This document shows, in pieces, positions 10,971 to 20,401 of a stretch of 25,353 nt of DNA. The stretch spans positions 1 to 25,353 of the forward strand of contig JALJEE010002807.1 of the NCBI GenBank assembly GCA_023231475.1, in the 5' to 3' direction. The notes below the pieces were generated by a model. It searched no databases. It was not told the DNA's origin and saw only the letters and a list, made by a program, of their open reading frames with translations. The number at the start of each line of letters is the position of its first letter. Positions within the stretch are counted from its first letter, which is position 1. Position numbers and translations under genes: made by a program. Origin of the DNA: Seison nebaliae. Its lineage: Eukaryota > Rotifera > Pararotatoria > Seisonacea > Seisonidae.

Positions 10971-11938
10971 TCAAAAATCTGATACTTCGTACGATGTTGC
11001 CGGTTGTTGTTCTGTTTGTTGTTGTTGTTGTTGGGGTGAACCATATTGATTATTATGTGAATCGGCCGTTGATTGATTGACAGGTATGGCACGATTTGGT
11101 GCTGATCTTTCGGCACCATATTGCATCGGTCCCATTCCTGCAGGATAATATTCACTCGTCTCACTCTTCCTCGGTTTAGGTGGAGTGGGTTGTGCTTGTG
11201 GATTATCAGACGGATTTGCTATCGTCACCATATACTTCTTGGGTGGTAGAGGTGGATAACTCGACGGTTGAAAACTGAAAATAAAAAACGATTCAACGAC
11301 GGAAATGTCATGAAAAAATCGAACCATGTATTCTCCGAATTTGATTGGAGCCAAGTGTAACCGGCACCATAACCTTGAGGACCAAACTCTCGCGAATAAC
11401 ACGTCTTACAATACAATCGTCCTTCATGTTCGGCGACGGTGGTGCTTTCTAATAATTTCCTGCAGAAACCTGTGAATGGTTTAAAATAAATTAAAAATTT
11501 GAAATTTTTTAAGTGGAACTAAACTGCAGGCGAAGCAGAATTTATGCCATTTTCTTCCTGCGGCGAGAACCTCCTCCGCATGATACACCGGTTGTTGACA
11601 TTTGGGACATCGCACGATATGGATGCCTCTCCTACGAATGAGAATTTATTATCATAAACACAATCCACCAAAATCATCATTTCACTCAACGAAAATGTTG
11701 GAAAATGAATTTTATTTTCCGTTTCATGCGGTTTATTATTAGAGTTACTCCCAGTTAAATAATGGATTACTCTCGAAAGAAGAAGCATGCTAGCACATAG
11801 TACGGTGGATTAGACGGTTATTGTTATAAGCCTAACTTTACATTGACCCAAAAAGGAAAGAAGAAAACGAACAAGAAAGGTAAGAGAGAACCTCATATTA
11901 GGGCGGATAGCCTGTCGAAAGCTAATTCCGCTTTCCAT
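10971..11938 (-). CDS. Single-LIM-domain protein of the CRP/muscle LIM type with a Pro/Gln-rich tail
   Basis: Likely adaptor at actin or muscle Z-disc structures, by analogy with CRP/Mlp60A. The exons are 11938-11892 (tentative), 11631-11525, 11469-11325 and 11274-10971, totalling 603 nt and 200 aa with closing phases. The LIM domain is complete: zinc ligands C24, C27, H45, C48 ([17 protein letters not shown]) and C51, C54, C72, C75 (CRKLLES, LYCKTC). It is followed by the Gly-rich [10 protein letters not shown] typical of CRP proteins. The tail (about 95-200) is rich in Pro, Gln, Ser and Asn, with [16 protein letters not shown] (possible SH3 ligand) and a Q6 run, and ends EVSDF. CRP proteins usually lack such a tail. 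The first exon was chosen because its ATG frame leaves two bases that fit the next exon, and its 260-bp intron is long for this window, so the true start could be elsewhere. Zinc ligand numbering depends on that start. Confidence 0.83.
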
Positions 11939-14757
11939 TTCTTCCAAACGACAGATGATAAAATTGGGAAGAGAATTTTTACGTGTTTTGTTTCGGCGTA
12001 AAGAAAAGCGTTTTTTAAAAAATTCTTTGAAACAAATCGATCAAATTTATAAAGTTTCCATTAAAAAATTGTTTATCATATTCTCTCAAAAAACTCTTAC
12101 ACTGTTTACATTGGACGGAACGAAAGAAGAATTGGAAGGAGTTATTTCTTTATTGTTATTGAGCGAGAGACATCGGAAAATCAAAAAAAAAGTATAGAAT
12201 AACAATGGTAAGGGAGGATTTTGGATGGATTCCATTTACTGTTTCTTTCAATATTTTTTGTACTTAAATTTTTCTCTTTTGAATTATTTATAAAACTCTT
12301 TCAGCTTATCCGTCTACTTCCGTCATATTAAGTTACTTCGTTATCTCACTTCACATACGTTCGGTTGACCAATCTCTACTCTCAATTTGACACTCCGTTT
12401 GTAGGATGATGATGATAATGATGAGGAGGAGAAGGAAAACGAAACACTCAAATAATGAGGACATACAAAACGAATGATAGTTGTGATAAACATTGTTTGT
12501 TTTGATTAGAAATTGAGAAGGAAATTCGATATATTTCCCAATGACTTAATCACCTCAGATGACCTTCAATCATATTTCATTTTTACTTAAATGGTTTTAT
12601 GAAAACTATTTAGATTTTTCTCTTATTAACATTAACAATTCCAGAAACGAGTTGTCAAACATTCAGAGAGAGAAGGAATTCTTCCTCTCTCTCTCTCTCT
12701 CTCTCAATTCATCATTTTCACTTGGACAACTCGAATGATAACATATTTTTCCGTATGAAGATCGATCGAATAAATTGGAGAGTGTAAAATAGAAAAAAAT
12801 TTAAATATTTTCATAAGCAAAATTTTCGAATTTTCCCCAAATTTGTTGTGCTCCCATTCCTCAATGGGAATTAAAATTTTTAAGATAGTTTGACAAATGG
12901 GAAAATGATTGGAAATTGATGGAACTGCTTAAATTGTTGATGGTGAGGGAGAAGGAGGAGGAGGATGGCAACGAACTAACTTCATTATATATGAGTTTTA
13001 TTTGGGAAAGGAGAATTGTTGTAAAAAGAATAAAATATTGAATAAAATTATTCTGATATTTATGATGATTATTTGGATTGATCTGCTGATGAAGGAGAAT
13101 TTGGGGATCAGCTGATAAAATCTGGATGATTATGCGAAAGAATTTATAGAAAGAAATTATTTGAAGAAAGAATAAAAAAAGGAAATTAAATGGAAAAATT
13201 GAAAGGTAAGATGGATTGGCCTCACCGCCGCTGCAACGCCGGGTTGGCATTAGAATAGCGAAATTGGGAATTGGGAAGTAGAAAGATTTTGGATACATCG
13301 CAACAACTGAATGAGTGGGGAGGGAGGAGATCTCTTCATTTTGGAAATGCAATTGAAATTTTTTGTTGTTCTACCTTCATCTTTCATTCATTTCATCCCT
13401 ATATCCATCATCTTCTTCTCTTGTCTTGTCTTCAACAATTTTTTATAGAGATATTTCAAATATAACTAATCTCCCTCCAAACTAATTCTCATTCTCTTCA
13501 CGACTATCATCTATATAACTCTAAATGGTTACATAATGATTACCTATAGAGGTAGGCTCATCATATACATACCATCTCTAAACGCTCTTCCAATATCAAC
13601 CAGCTTATCTATTGCTAGTCCATCCATACTTACTATCCGATCTACTCCGACTTTTCATATACATTAACTATATTAAATACATTTCACAACTCCCATTCAT
13701 GTACGTAGAGTTTTATTGATGTTTTCTCATATTTTTACCTCCTCCCCCGACTATCGGGAGACGAATAATCTTATGGAAGATATTTCTCTGTAATCTTTCC
13801 TTCCGTTCCAATGTAAAGGTAACTCGCCTCATCAAGAGATATCGAATTAGAAAAGAAAGAGATGAGATGAAATTAATTACTCTTTTTTCGATGATGTTCA
13901 TAAATGAGATTGGAAGGAACAAGAAGTGAAACGATTCTCTCTCTGTCTCTGTAATTTCATCGGAAAGATGATGTTCTTCGTAACGTATCAGCAATCGTAG
14001 ACAACAAAGCATAGTTTACCATGCTAAATAACGACGCTTTCAACATCGATGGTAAAAGCATTTAAAATGGAGAAACAAGGAATTCCATCACAATCAGAAT
14101 TATTGGGAGAGATTGTCCATTCTGGATGGATTGGTCGGACGAATGAACAGATGGATATTTCCTGAATTTCCTATTAACTCAATGCGTTCTGGACGGGAGC
14201 GTTGGGGGAAACAGGTTGAAATTTAATTAAGATCAATTTTATAGTAAGTTCTCCAGATCTAATCGAAAGTTACAACAAAAACTTTTCTTTTCAGATTAAT
14301 TTGAATTTTTTTTGAATTTATTTCAACGAAAATTTCGATTTTTCATTATAATTATGAAATTCTCAAATTATTTTTCTTTTGCAAAAACTGTAATGGAAGT
14401 TTATTATGAAATTTACGGAATAAATCAAATTTATTTCTCGAAAAAATTAGTTGAAGATTATCGGGAAGAATTATGAAAAATGAATTTTGGAAATTATCAA
14501 TTTGATGGGAAAGGAAATGACATCAAATCATCTATAGTAATTACACCTGGCAATATAGAACGACTATTTTGATGGATCTCTATTAAGTTAGTATTAAGTT
14601 GAGAGTATTTTCGACATCAGACAATAATTATACGCTAATCATATTTTATCTACTCTTTCCGTCTATTGCGGTGGATGAGGAATTCTAAAAGAAAGCATTT
14701 TATGAAAATGTTTCCACTATTGATATTTCTTTCAATATTAATGTGTATTCTTTACAA
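11939..14757. other. Long gene-poor stretch
   Basis: I find no gene with a recognisable domain in these 2.8 kb. It contains possible + strand exon-like pieces at 11812-11999, a (CT)n tract at 12684-12706, a GC-rich blip at about 13218-13256 followed on - by GTGAGG, and a CT-rich region at 13370-13500. Open frames such as 12861-13352 on - are AT-driven, Phe/Ile/Leu-rich and lack domain signatures. The region may hold promoters or UTR exons for the LIM gene on -. Confidence 0.5.
12684..12706. repeat. (CT)n microsatellite
   Basis: A pure CT dinucleotide run follows TTCTTC and ends before AATTC. It lies in noncoding DNA upstream of the LIM gene. GA/CT-type tracts also occur at about 6537-6570 and 21841-21857, so the motif is common in intergenic DNA here. 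Confidence 0.9.
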
Positions 14758-14760
14758 CTA

Positions 14761-15085
14761 TGGTGTTGTTGTTGACCATGGTGTTGTTGTTGTTGTTGAC
14801 CATGGTGTTGACCATGTTGTTGTTGACCATGTTGTTGTTGACCATGTTGTTGTTAACTGATCGGTGGTTATTGATGTTGTTGTCGATGTAGTTGTCGATG
14901 TCGATGTTGTTGTTGTTGTCGTCGATGTTTCGTTGTCGTTGTCGTTGTCGTTGTCGTTGACGTTGTCGTTGTTGCTATTGATGGTGGTGTTGTTATTGAT
15001 GATGTTGGTGTTGTTGGTGTTGTTGTTGGTGTTGTTCTTGGTGTTGTTGTTGGTGTTGTTGGTGTTGTTGATGATGATGGTAGAA
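14761..15085. repeat. Compound trinucleotide microsatellite/minisatellite, Thr/Asn/Pro codons on the - strand
   Basis: Three adjacent arrays: a GTTGTTGTTGACCATG-type minisatellite at about 14763-14855, a CGTTGT hexamer run at about 14929-14970, and GGTGTTGTT-type repeats at about 14993-15070. On the - strand all three frames stay open for long stretches. One reads Asn/Thr then WSTTT repeats and stops at 14758. Another reads Pro/Thr (TTPTTPTTTP) from 15091 and stops at 14868. The - strand frame running to 15204 enters the fold-back element, so it is not a clean gene. Whether any of it is exon is open. Confidence 0.75.
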
Positions 15086-15180
15086 CATCCGCTGAAACAA
15101 AAGAGTGAGAAACGGATGTTTAAATTCGTCCAAGAAAACATGATAAATTTCATAGTTTTACTACTTTCACATTCACTTCT

Positions 15181-15695
15181 ATCCCTAGTGGGAGTGTAAC
15201 TCAAATTTAACTATTTTTTTATAAAAAAAAATGAGTCTGTAACATTTAGTCGATATTAACTGAAAACTAGGTTAGAAATTACACCCAAAGAATAAAATTG
15301 ATAAAGAAATAAATAAAAGTAAGAATCATTCTTCATTTCGATAAGTTCTAACAAATTTTTAAGAGAAATGATTATGGAATTGAGCAAGAGTAATTTTACA
15401 CAATTTCGGACAATTGAGCAAGAATAGAGGTAATTATTGTTATTTTCATTCCAAATTTGTGAAAAGTTAGATTGTCCGAAAATTCCATAACCTCTCTTAA
15501 AAATTTGTTAGAAACTATCGAAATGAAGAATGATTCTTACTTTTATTTATTACTTTATCAGTTTTATTCTTTGGGTGTAATTTCTAACTTACAAGTAGTT
15601 CTAAGTTAGTTTTGAGTTAATATCGACTAAATCTTATAGAGTCTTTTTTTATTATAAAAAATTAGTTAAGTTTGAGTTATACTCACACTAGGGAT
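15181..15695. mobile_element. Fold-back / MITE-like element with long terminal inverted repeats
   Basis: The ends are exact complements (ATCCCTAG at 15181-15188, CTAGGGAT at 15688-15695). The arms stay complementary, with gaps, for roughly 200 bp on each side. The best block is 15309-15366 against 15492-15552, with only two or three mismatches over about 57 bp. The centre (about 15370-15470) holds a repeated AATTGAGCAAGA. There is no transposase frame, so this would be a non-autonomous DNA element. I could not find a convincing target-site duplication, and no second copy is visible in this window. Confidence 0.8.
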
Positions 15696-15774
15696 CTCGT
15701 TAACATACTTTTTCTAACATGAACATCTAGTTTCATGAACAAAATCATCTTATCATATAGATTCTATTATCATA

Positions 15775-15888
15775 ATTCGGAATTGCAGGACGCGATTAAT
15801 TCGTTCGCATTCTCGAAAGATTCTTTCACTTTCGCTGAAAAAAAGAGGAAAAATGATGCCGCTTTCAAAAATGGTGGTGTCCAAATAA
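15775..15888 (+). repeat. Exact 114-bp copy of ribophorin I exon 6 (templated insertion)
   Basis: Bases 15775-15888 are identical, base for base, to 9856-9969 inside exon 6 of ribophorin I, in the same orientation. Identity stops at both edges. The copy is flanked by GATTCTATTAT at 15760-15770 and 15890-15900, an 11-bp direct repeat. There is no start, promoter or poly(A) tail, so it is a nonfunctional fragment (about 38 codons) inserted in noncoding DNA. Confidence 0.95.
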
Positions 15889-15889
15889 T

Positions 15890-15906
15890 GATTCTATTAT
15901 AGAATC
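15890..15906. repeat. 17-bp perfect palindrome at the insertion edge
   Basis: GATTCTATTATAGAATC is a perfect inverted repeat around TTA. It begins with the right-hand copy of the 11-bp direct repeat that flanks the ribophorin fragment. It may mark a hairpin or break-prone site, or it may be coincidence in AT-rich DNA. Confidence 0.6.
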
Positions 15907-16266
15907 TATACAAACGAAGAGACAAATCATGTCATTCTGTAGTTTTTACATTAAAAGATTTCTATAACGCAGAGGAAGCTGAAAACTGTTTTTTCCTCTT
16001 TCTTGCTCCCGGTTTGACATCCATGATATAGAATTTTAAACTCATTTCCACCTTTCTTTACTTACACATTTTACTTACAGATAATGATACATTAATGTTT
16101 TTATTTTAAATATTTAAAATGTATTAAAATTCTATTGGAGTTATTAGTCAACGAGTATCACACTCGATTTTTCAGCGCTTAAATCTTATTCGCAATTTTC
16201 CTTCGCAAAAGTTTCGTTTCTTGTAAAAATAGTGACCCAGTGACTAACCACCGTTCACAACTGAAA
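15907..16266. other. Noncoding stretch downstream of the mucin-like gene
   Basis: AT-rich sequence with no supported gene. It would be 3' flank of the mucin-like gene on -, or part of a large last intron if the Pro/Thr exon at 14868-15091 belongs to that gene. Confidence 0.4.
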
Positions 16267-17744
16267 CTAACTCGTGAGTATACTCGAGAATGCTGATGTA
16301 TCTCCAGTCATAGTTGTGGAGACTGGATCTAATGATGTTGTTGTAATTATTGTTGTCGGTTTCATCGATGTTTCTATAGTCGATTTCAAAGTAGTTGTCA
16401 TTGGTTCTGTGGTTGTCGTTTGTTCTCTGGTTGTCCTTACTGGAGCTGATGTTGTCGATATGAATATGGATATGGTGGTTGTTGAAGGTGTGTTAACACT
16501 TGCTGGAGTTGTTCTCTGTGACACTGTCGTTTGTCTTGTGGAGAATGTGGTGGATGAAATTTTTGTCGTCGTTTGTCTTACGGGGAATGTGGTGGATGAA
16601 ATGCTTGTCGTCGTTTTCGACGTGATAATTGTGGTGGGTTGTTTCGATGAGGTAATCAATTTCATCGTTGTTTCTTCGGTACTTGTAATTATTGTCAATT
16701 GTCTGGTTTGTCTAATGGTAGAAGTTGCTGTTGTCTCTAGAGCTGGTAACGAAGTAGATGTTACCGGTTTTTTAGTAGACGTACTTGTACGTTTAGTAGT
16801 GTCCAATTGTTGGGTAGATGGTGGAACGGTTGATGATGTTACTTTGATGATTGTCGATATGATGGTAGAAAGAATGGAAGAAGAAGTATTTGTTGATTTT
16901 TTTGAAGTGACAGTCGGTATACTTGGTGTAGTAATTATCGATTCACTTACTGTTGTTGTTTGGTCGACATTTCTCACAACGAATAGATCTGGTTCAACTT
17001 TGAATTCTACACCTTTGAAACTGATTTTTAATACATCACTATCGCCCAATGCCTCAATCCCATTCTTAATGATATCTTGTGTCTCATTTGGATTGATTTT
17101 TTGGATGAGAAAGGAGACATCGAATTCAATCGTAACTAACGAACTTTGAAATGAAATTAAATGAATGAAAGAGAAATTGTATGAGAAAATTAACTCGTCA
17201 AGACCTCTCTCCAAATTATCTCTCCTTTGAAATTCATTAAATTCCGTTCTGTTATACGTTCCTGTAGTATCGCCACTTTTAAAAATTTCATCCATCTGAA
17301 AATGAGAATTTTAAATATTTATATTTATTTATAATTATTTAAATGAGAAATTTACATAATAATGAAAATAAATCGAACCATTGTCACGGAATCATTTTGC
17401 AATTCTATCGTGTCCTCATCATTAGGATCTGTTAGACTCTCGTTGAAAACGAGGGGAGTTTCAAATTCAACTATTTTTACAACGATTGTCGTGTTTGATA
17501 ATGGTTCAGTTATAGTTCCATCTTCTCCACCTCCACCTCCCAACGAGACACCAAGACCAACACCGAGTGAAATGAGAATGATGACACCAATTCCTCCAAT
17601 CGTCTTCCCCGAATATTGGACTCGTCTGAACTTTTTAACATGTTCGTCTCGTTCTTCCAAAACTCTAAATTGAAAAAACATTTTACTTCCAATTTCACAA
17701 CAATTAAAATTCTTCAGTAACTTTTTTAAGTTTCTCTGATTCAT
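16267..17744 (-). CDS. Type II membrane protein with SEA-like region and Thr/Ser-rich mucin tail
   Basis: Probably a heavily O-glycosylated cell-surface or cuticle-lining protein. The exons are 17744-17379 and 17295-16267 (83-bp intron), phase 0, giving 464 aa. A 57-bp stop-free segment in the first exon (17721-17665, GTTACT..TTTAG) may also be an intron, giving 445 aa and the N-terminus MNQRNLKKVLEERDEHVKKF. A basic cytoplasmic start is followed by one membrane span (TIGGIGVIILISLGVGLGVS) and a Gly linker. A globular part follows (FNESLTDPND, then LVTIEFDVSFLIQKINPN and KISFKGVEFKVEP) that resembles a SEA domain in length and pattern. Residues from about 230 to the end are a Thr/Ser/Pro tail with repeats such as TTTKISSTTF(S)TRQTT. 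It ends SSILTS at 16267, but a GTATAC just before the stop could splice in phase to a Pro/Thr-rich exon at 15091-14868. The SEA call is by pattern only. Confidence 0.6.
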
Positions 17745-18622
17745 TTAAAGTTCTGAAAGGAAAGTGGTCGTTGCAAATATTCAAATGACAAGAAAAATAC
17801 TCAGGAATGAAAACGGTAAATGACATCATCATATCCGACGTCATCAGATGTCATGTCTTACAATTAAAAAAATATTATATACAATCTCATGTCCGTCCTC
17901 CTTCTCCTCTTTGTCCCACCTTCAACGACGTTAATTTCATTACCGATTTCATCACCGATATATTTCCTTACCGATACAACAACAATAACAACAACAATAA
18001 TTCAGTCGAAAGTCTGCCAATTTGGAAAACCATCATCTTTCCAATCGATTATTATTTAATAAAAAGTGGAGTGAGAAGAATTTCTTTATTTTCAATCGGA
18101 TAAAAAATAATAATGATAAAACGTCGTTCCCGTTTATTAAATATGATAAATTGTGGAACGTTTAATAAGAAAATAAATTTTCGTTTGATTTAAATTTTAA
18201 CTAATTTTTTTAAGAATGTCGTCATATCAGGAAAGAAAGAATTTCCTTTTAACTAATTAGTTAATTGATTGAATGAATAAAATGAATAATGGATGATGAT
18301 TTAGATGATGTCAATAAATGAAAGAAATTAAATTGAATTGAATTGAATTGGAGAAAAGAAATTTTTGAAATTCTTTCCAATTCGTTTCATTTCCGTTAAA
18401 TGATTTCCAACTTGTCACATAAAAAATAAGTTCTCTGTTCAATATTTACATTCGATTCTCGTCAATCCCTCCAATTTTACATGTGGTTGAACGATCGATG
18501 ATATTCGACCAGTGGGAATGATGGAGGAAAGAGGAAAAGTTCTCGACAATGAAATGAAATTTGAAAAAAATAATTTTTTCTATCGTTTTCTGTAAATGGT
18601 TTTCTTTTCCTAAAATCTCCTT
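17745..18622. other. Intergenic stretch between the mucin-like gene and DRAM2
   Basis: Contains the mucin gene 5' flank and DRAM2 3' flank, both on the - strand. A + strand frame at 17807-18103 has an Asn run from an ACAACAATAAC repeat and no domain. An AATAAA on - (TTTATT on +) lies at 18133-18138. AATTG repeats occur at about 18328-18350. I see no gene. Confidence 0.5.
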
Positions 18623-19904
18623 CTACACATCGATGATTGATGGTGATGTCAAATTTTCTTCATCCATTTCCGTCACTTTGGGTGCGATGGACGTCTGGAA
18701 TTTAACCGAATTGAATTGTCGTTGATATGTGAGGAAGAAGGCGATCAATGTTGTGATGAGTAACCATTCACAAGTGGCAGCAGTAACATGCAGGGCATAT
18801 CCGCCGTCTTCTGGCGACCAATGTTGTTTATCAGCTGACACATGTCCCTCCTCCCATGACTTGTTGGCGAAGATCATGCAAATGGTACCTGGAAATCAGA
18901 TGACGATAGATGAAATAAAAAATAAATTAGAAAATAAATTAGAAAATAAATTAGAAAATAAATTAGAAAATAAATTAAGAAAAAAATTAGAAAATAAATT
19001 AGAAAATAAATTAGAAAATAAATTAGAAAATAAATTATGAAAAAAATTACAAAATAAATTAGAAAATAAATTAGAAAATAAATTAGAAAATAAATTAGAA
19101 AATAAATTAGAAAATAAATAAGAAAATAAATTAGAAAATAAATTAGAAAATAAATTAGAAAATAATTTAAGAAATAAATTAGAAAATAATTTAAGAAATA
19201 AATTAGAAAATAAATTAGAAAATAAAAATGAAAATAAATTTGAATGTGAAAATGATACGAACAAATGATGAGGAATATGGCAATGAGACAACTGAGACAG
19301 ACTTGTAATAATCCCACTCGATAGAAGCTGTCGTCGGAACTGTATCTCGAGATTTTAAGTGTCATCATTCCCTGGAGTAGAGTGTAGAGCCAACCGCCCC
19401 CAAACACCGAATACGCCCCGACAATGTGGACGATGAATGATTTGTTTTCGGGGAAATTGGCGACGATTGTCATTCCCAGACAAATGATGATACCGAACAA
19501 TAAAGAGACATTATTGACGAACTGAAATGATTGATGATCCAATTCATTCAAATGTTTGATGAGAGAAAATCGTACATAAATCATGACAAACGCTTCACAC
19601 GGAATCATTAGAATATTTTTCATGATAAAAAAGAAATGTTAAACCGAAGAAAGCACCTATTGTTAACAATTCACCAAAATATAATCTACTTGGCTCTTTA
19701 GCTGCCAGATCACTATTGACGATTAGATCGTTAAAATTATGATGATAATGATAATGAATATAATACGCACCTGATGAACGGCAATATTGGTCGCACATTC
19801 TTCATGTAACTCGAGTAAGTATAGAGTGCGATGAGTGAGAGGAAAATGAGAAAGAAGGAGATTATTGGGAGATAAGTGAAATTAATTCTCGTGTGACGAC
19901 TCAT
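18623..19904 (-). CDS. DRAM2: DRAM2 / TMEM150 (FRAG1-DRAM-Sfk1 family) autophagy modulator
   Basis: Six-span membrane protein of lysosomes and the endomembrane system; DRAM proteins promote autophagy. The exons are 19904-19771, 19712-19645, 19592-19263 and 18888-18623, totalling 798 nt and 265 aa, matching DRAM2 (about 266 aa). Hallmarks in order: an N-terminal span (YLPIISFFLIFLSLIALYTY); the family motif VRPILPFISDLAAKEPSRLY created by splicing exons 1 and 2; GAFFAFVMIYVRF across the exon 2/3 junction; CLGMTIVANFPENKSFIVH and VGAYSVFGGGWLYTLLQ in exon 3; then KQHWSPEDGGYALHVTAATC, EWLLITTLIAFFLTYQRQF and a short tail. The first two introns are 58 and 52 bp, while the last is 374 bp because of a minisatellite. 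Intron 1 starts GTGCGT, the others GTTTAA and GTTCGT. Confidence 0.95.
18910..19225. repeat. 12-bp minisatellite (AAAATAAATTAG)n in DRAM2 intron 3
   Basis: About 26 head-to-tail copies of a 12-bp unit fill most of a 374-bp intron (18889-19262). A few variants occur (AAAAAAATTA, ATAATTTAAG, AAATAAG). Because 12 is a multiple of 3 and the unit lacks stops in most frames, long artificial frames run through it: (KLEN)n on +, (YFLI)n or (NLFS)n on -. The family alignment jumps cleanly across, so it is intronic. Confidence 0.92.
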
Positions 19905-20401
19905 CCTTTTTCCTTTCTCCTACGCCAATGATCTACAACAAAACAGAAATCTGAAAAAAACGGAACGGAGCAAAAATTAAAAGTCATTAGATATCTATTT
20001 TTTTCTTCTTTTAATTCGTTTGTGTTTTTTTTAAAAAAAAAAATTTCAAGATAAGTAATTATAGCAGTGAAAAGGATCGTGATAAACGGAAAATTGTTTA
20101 CACAATCAAAAGGAAAACAGTTGAGAGAGTCGTCCCATAATTGTGAATTTGAATAATTATTGATTTTGTTTGACGTGGAAAGAAAATGATATTTCTGGAA
20201 AAAAAAAGGGAAAATTGATGAGGAACGGAATATAAGACGTTGGTGTGAGCAAGAATGATGTTAAAAAAGAAATTTGAAAGAAAAGAAAATAAAATGGAAT
20301 AATTCTGTCATAAATGTCAAAAGAAAAAAAGTGTTGAGATGAAATGATGGAAAATTATCATAAATATTGAGAAGTTTAATGATATAATAAACTCGATCGA
20401 T
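19905..20401. other. Intergenic stretch upstream of DRAM2
   Basis: AT-rich, with poly(A)/poly(T) runs at about 20026-20044. It holds the DRAM2 promoter on - and the 3' end of the membrane-anchor gene on -. No open frame with recognisable content. Confidence 0.5.

Noticed and set aside
10712-11164. - strand 150-aa frame overlapping the LIM tail
   Set aside because: Different frame from the LIM gene, Asn/His-rich because of the CAA run; the LIM frame has intron phases and domain support.
11955-12197. + strand 80-aa frame with LFTLDGTKEELEG, considered as a doublecortin-like domain
   Set aside because: Only the TLDG words match; spacing and the rest of the fold are wrong, and the same DNA is better explained, if at all, by a short exon ending at GCG TAA in another frame.
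12861-13352. - strand 163-aa frame
   Set aside because: Strongly Phe/Ile/Ser-biased, no domain, composition as expected from AT-rich noncoding DNA.
14864-15199. + strand Val/Leu-rich frame through GTT/TGT repeats
   Set aside because: Pure translation artefact of trinucleotide repeats; no start context, no unique sequence, and it runs into the fold-back element.
16274-17149. + strand Val-rich 291-aa frame
   Set aside because: Antisense shadow of the Thr-rich mucin tail (ACN codons read as Val/Ser on the other strand).
18874-19623. Long - strand frame with dozens of YFLI/NLFS repeats, read as a repeat protein
   Set aside because: The repeats come from an intronic 12-bp minisatellite. DRAM2 homology ends at the GTTCGT donor (19262) and resumes at 18888.
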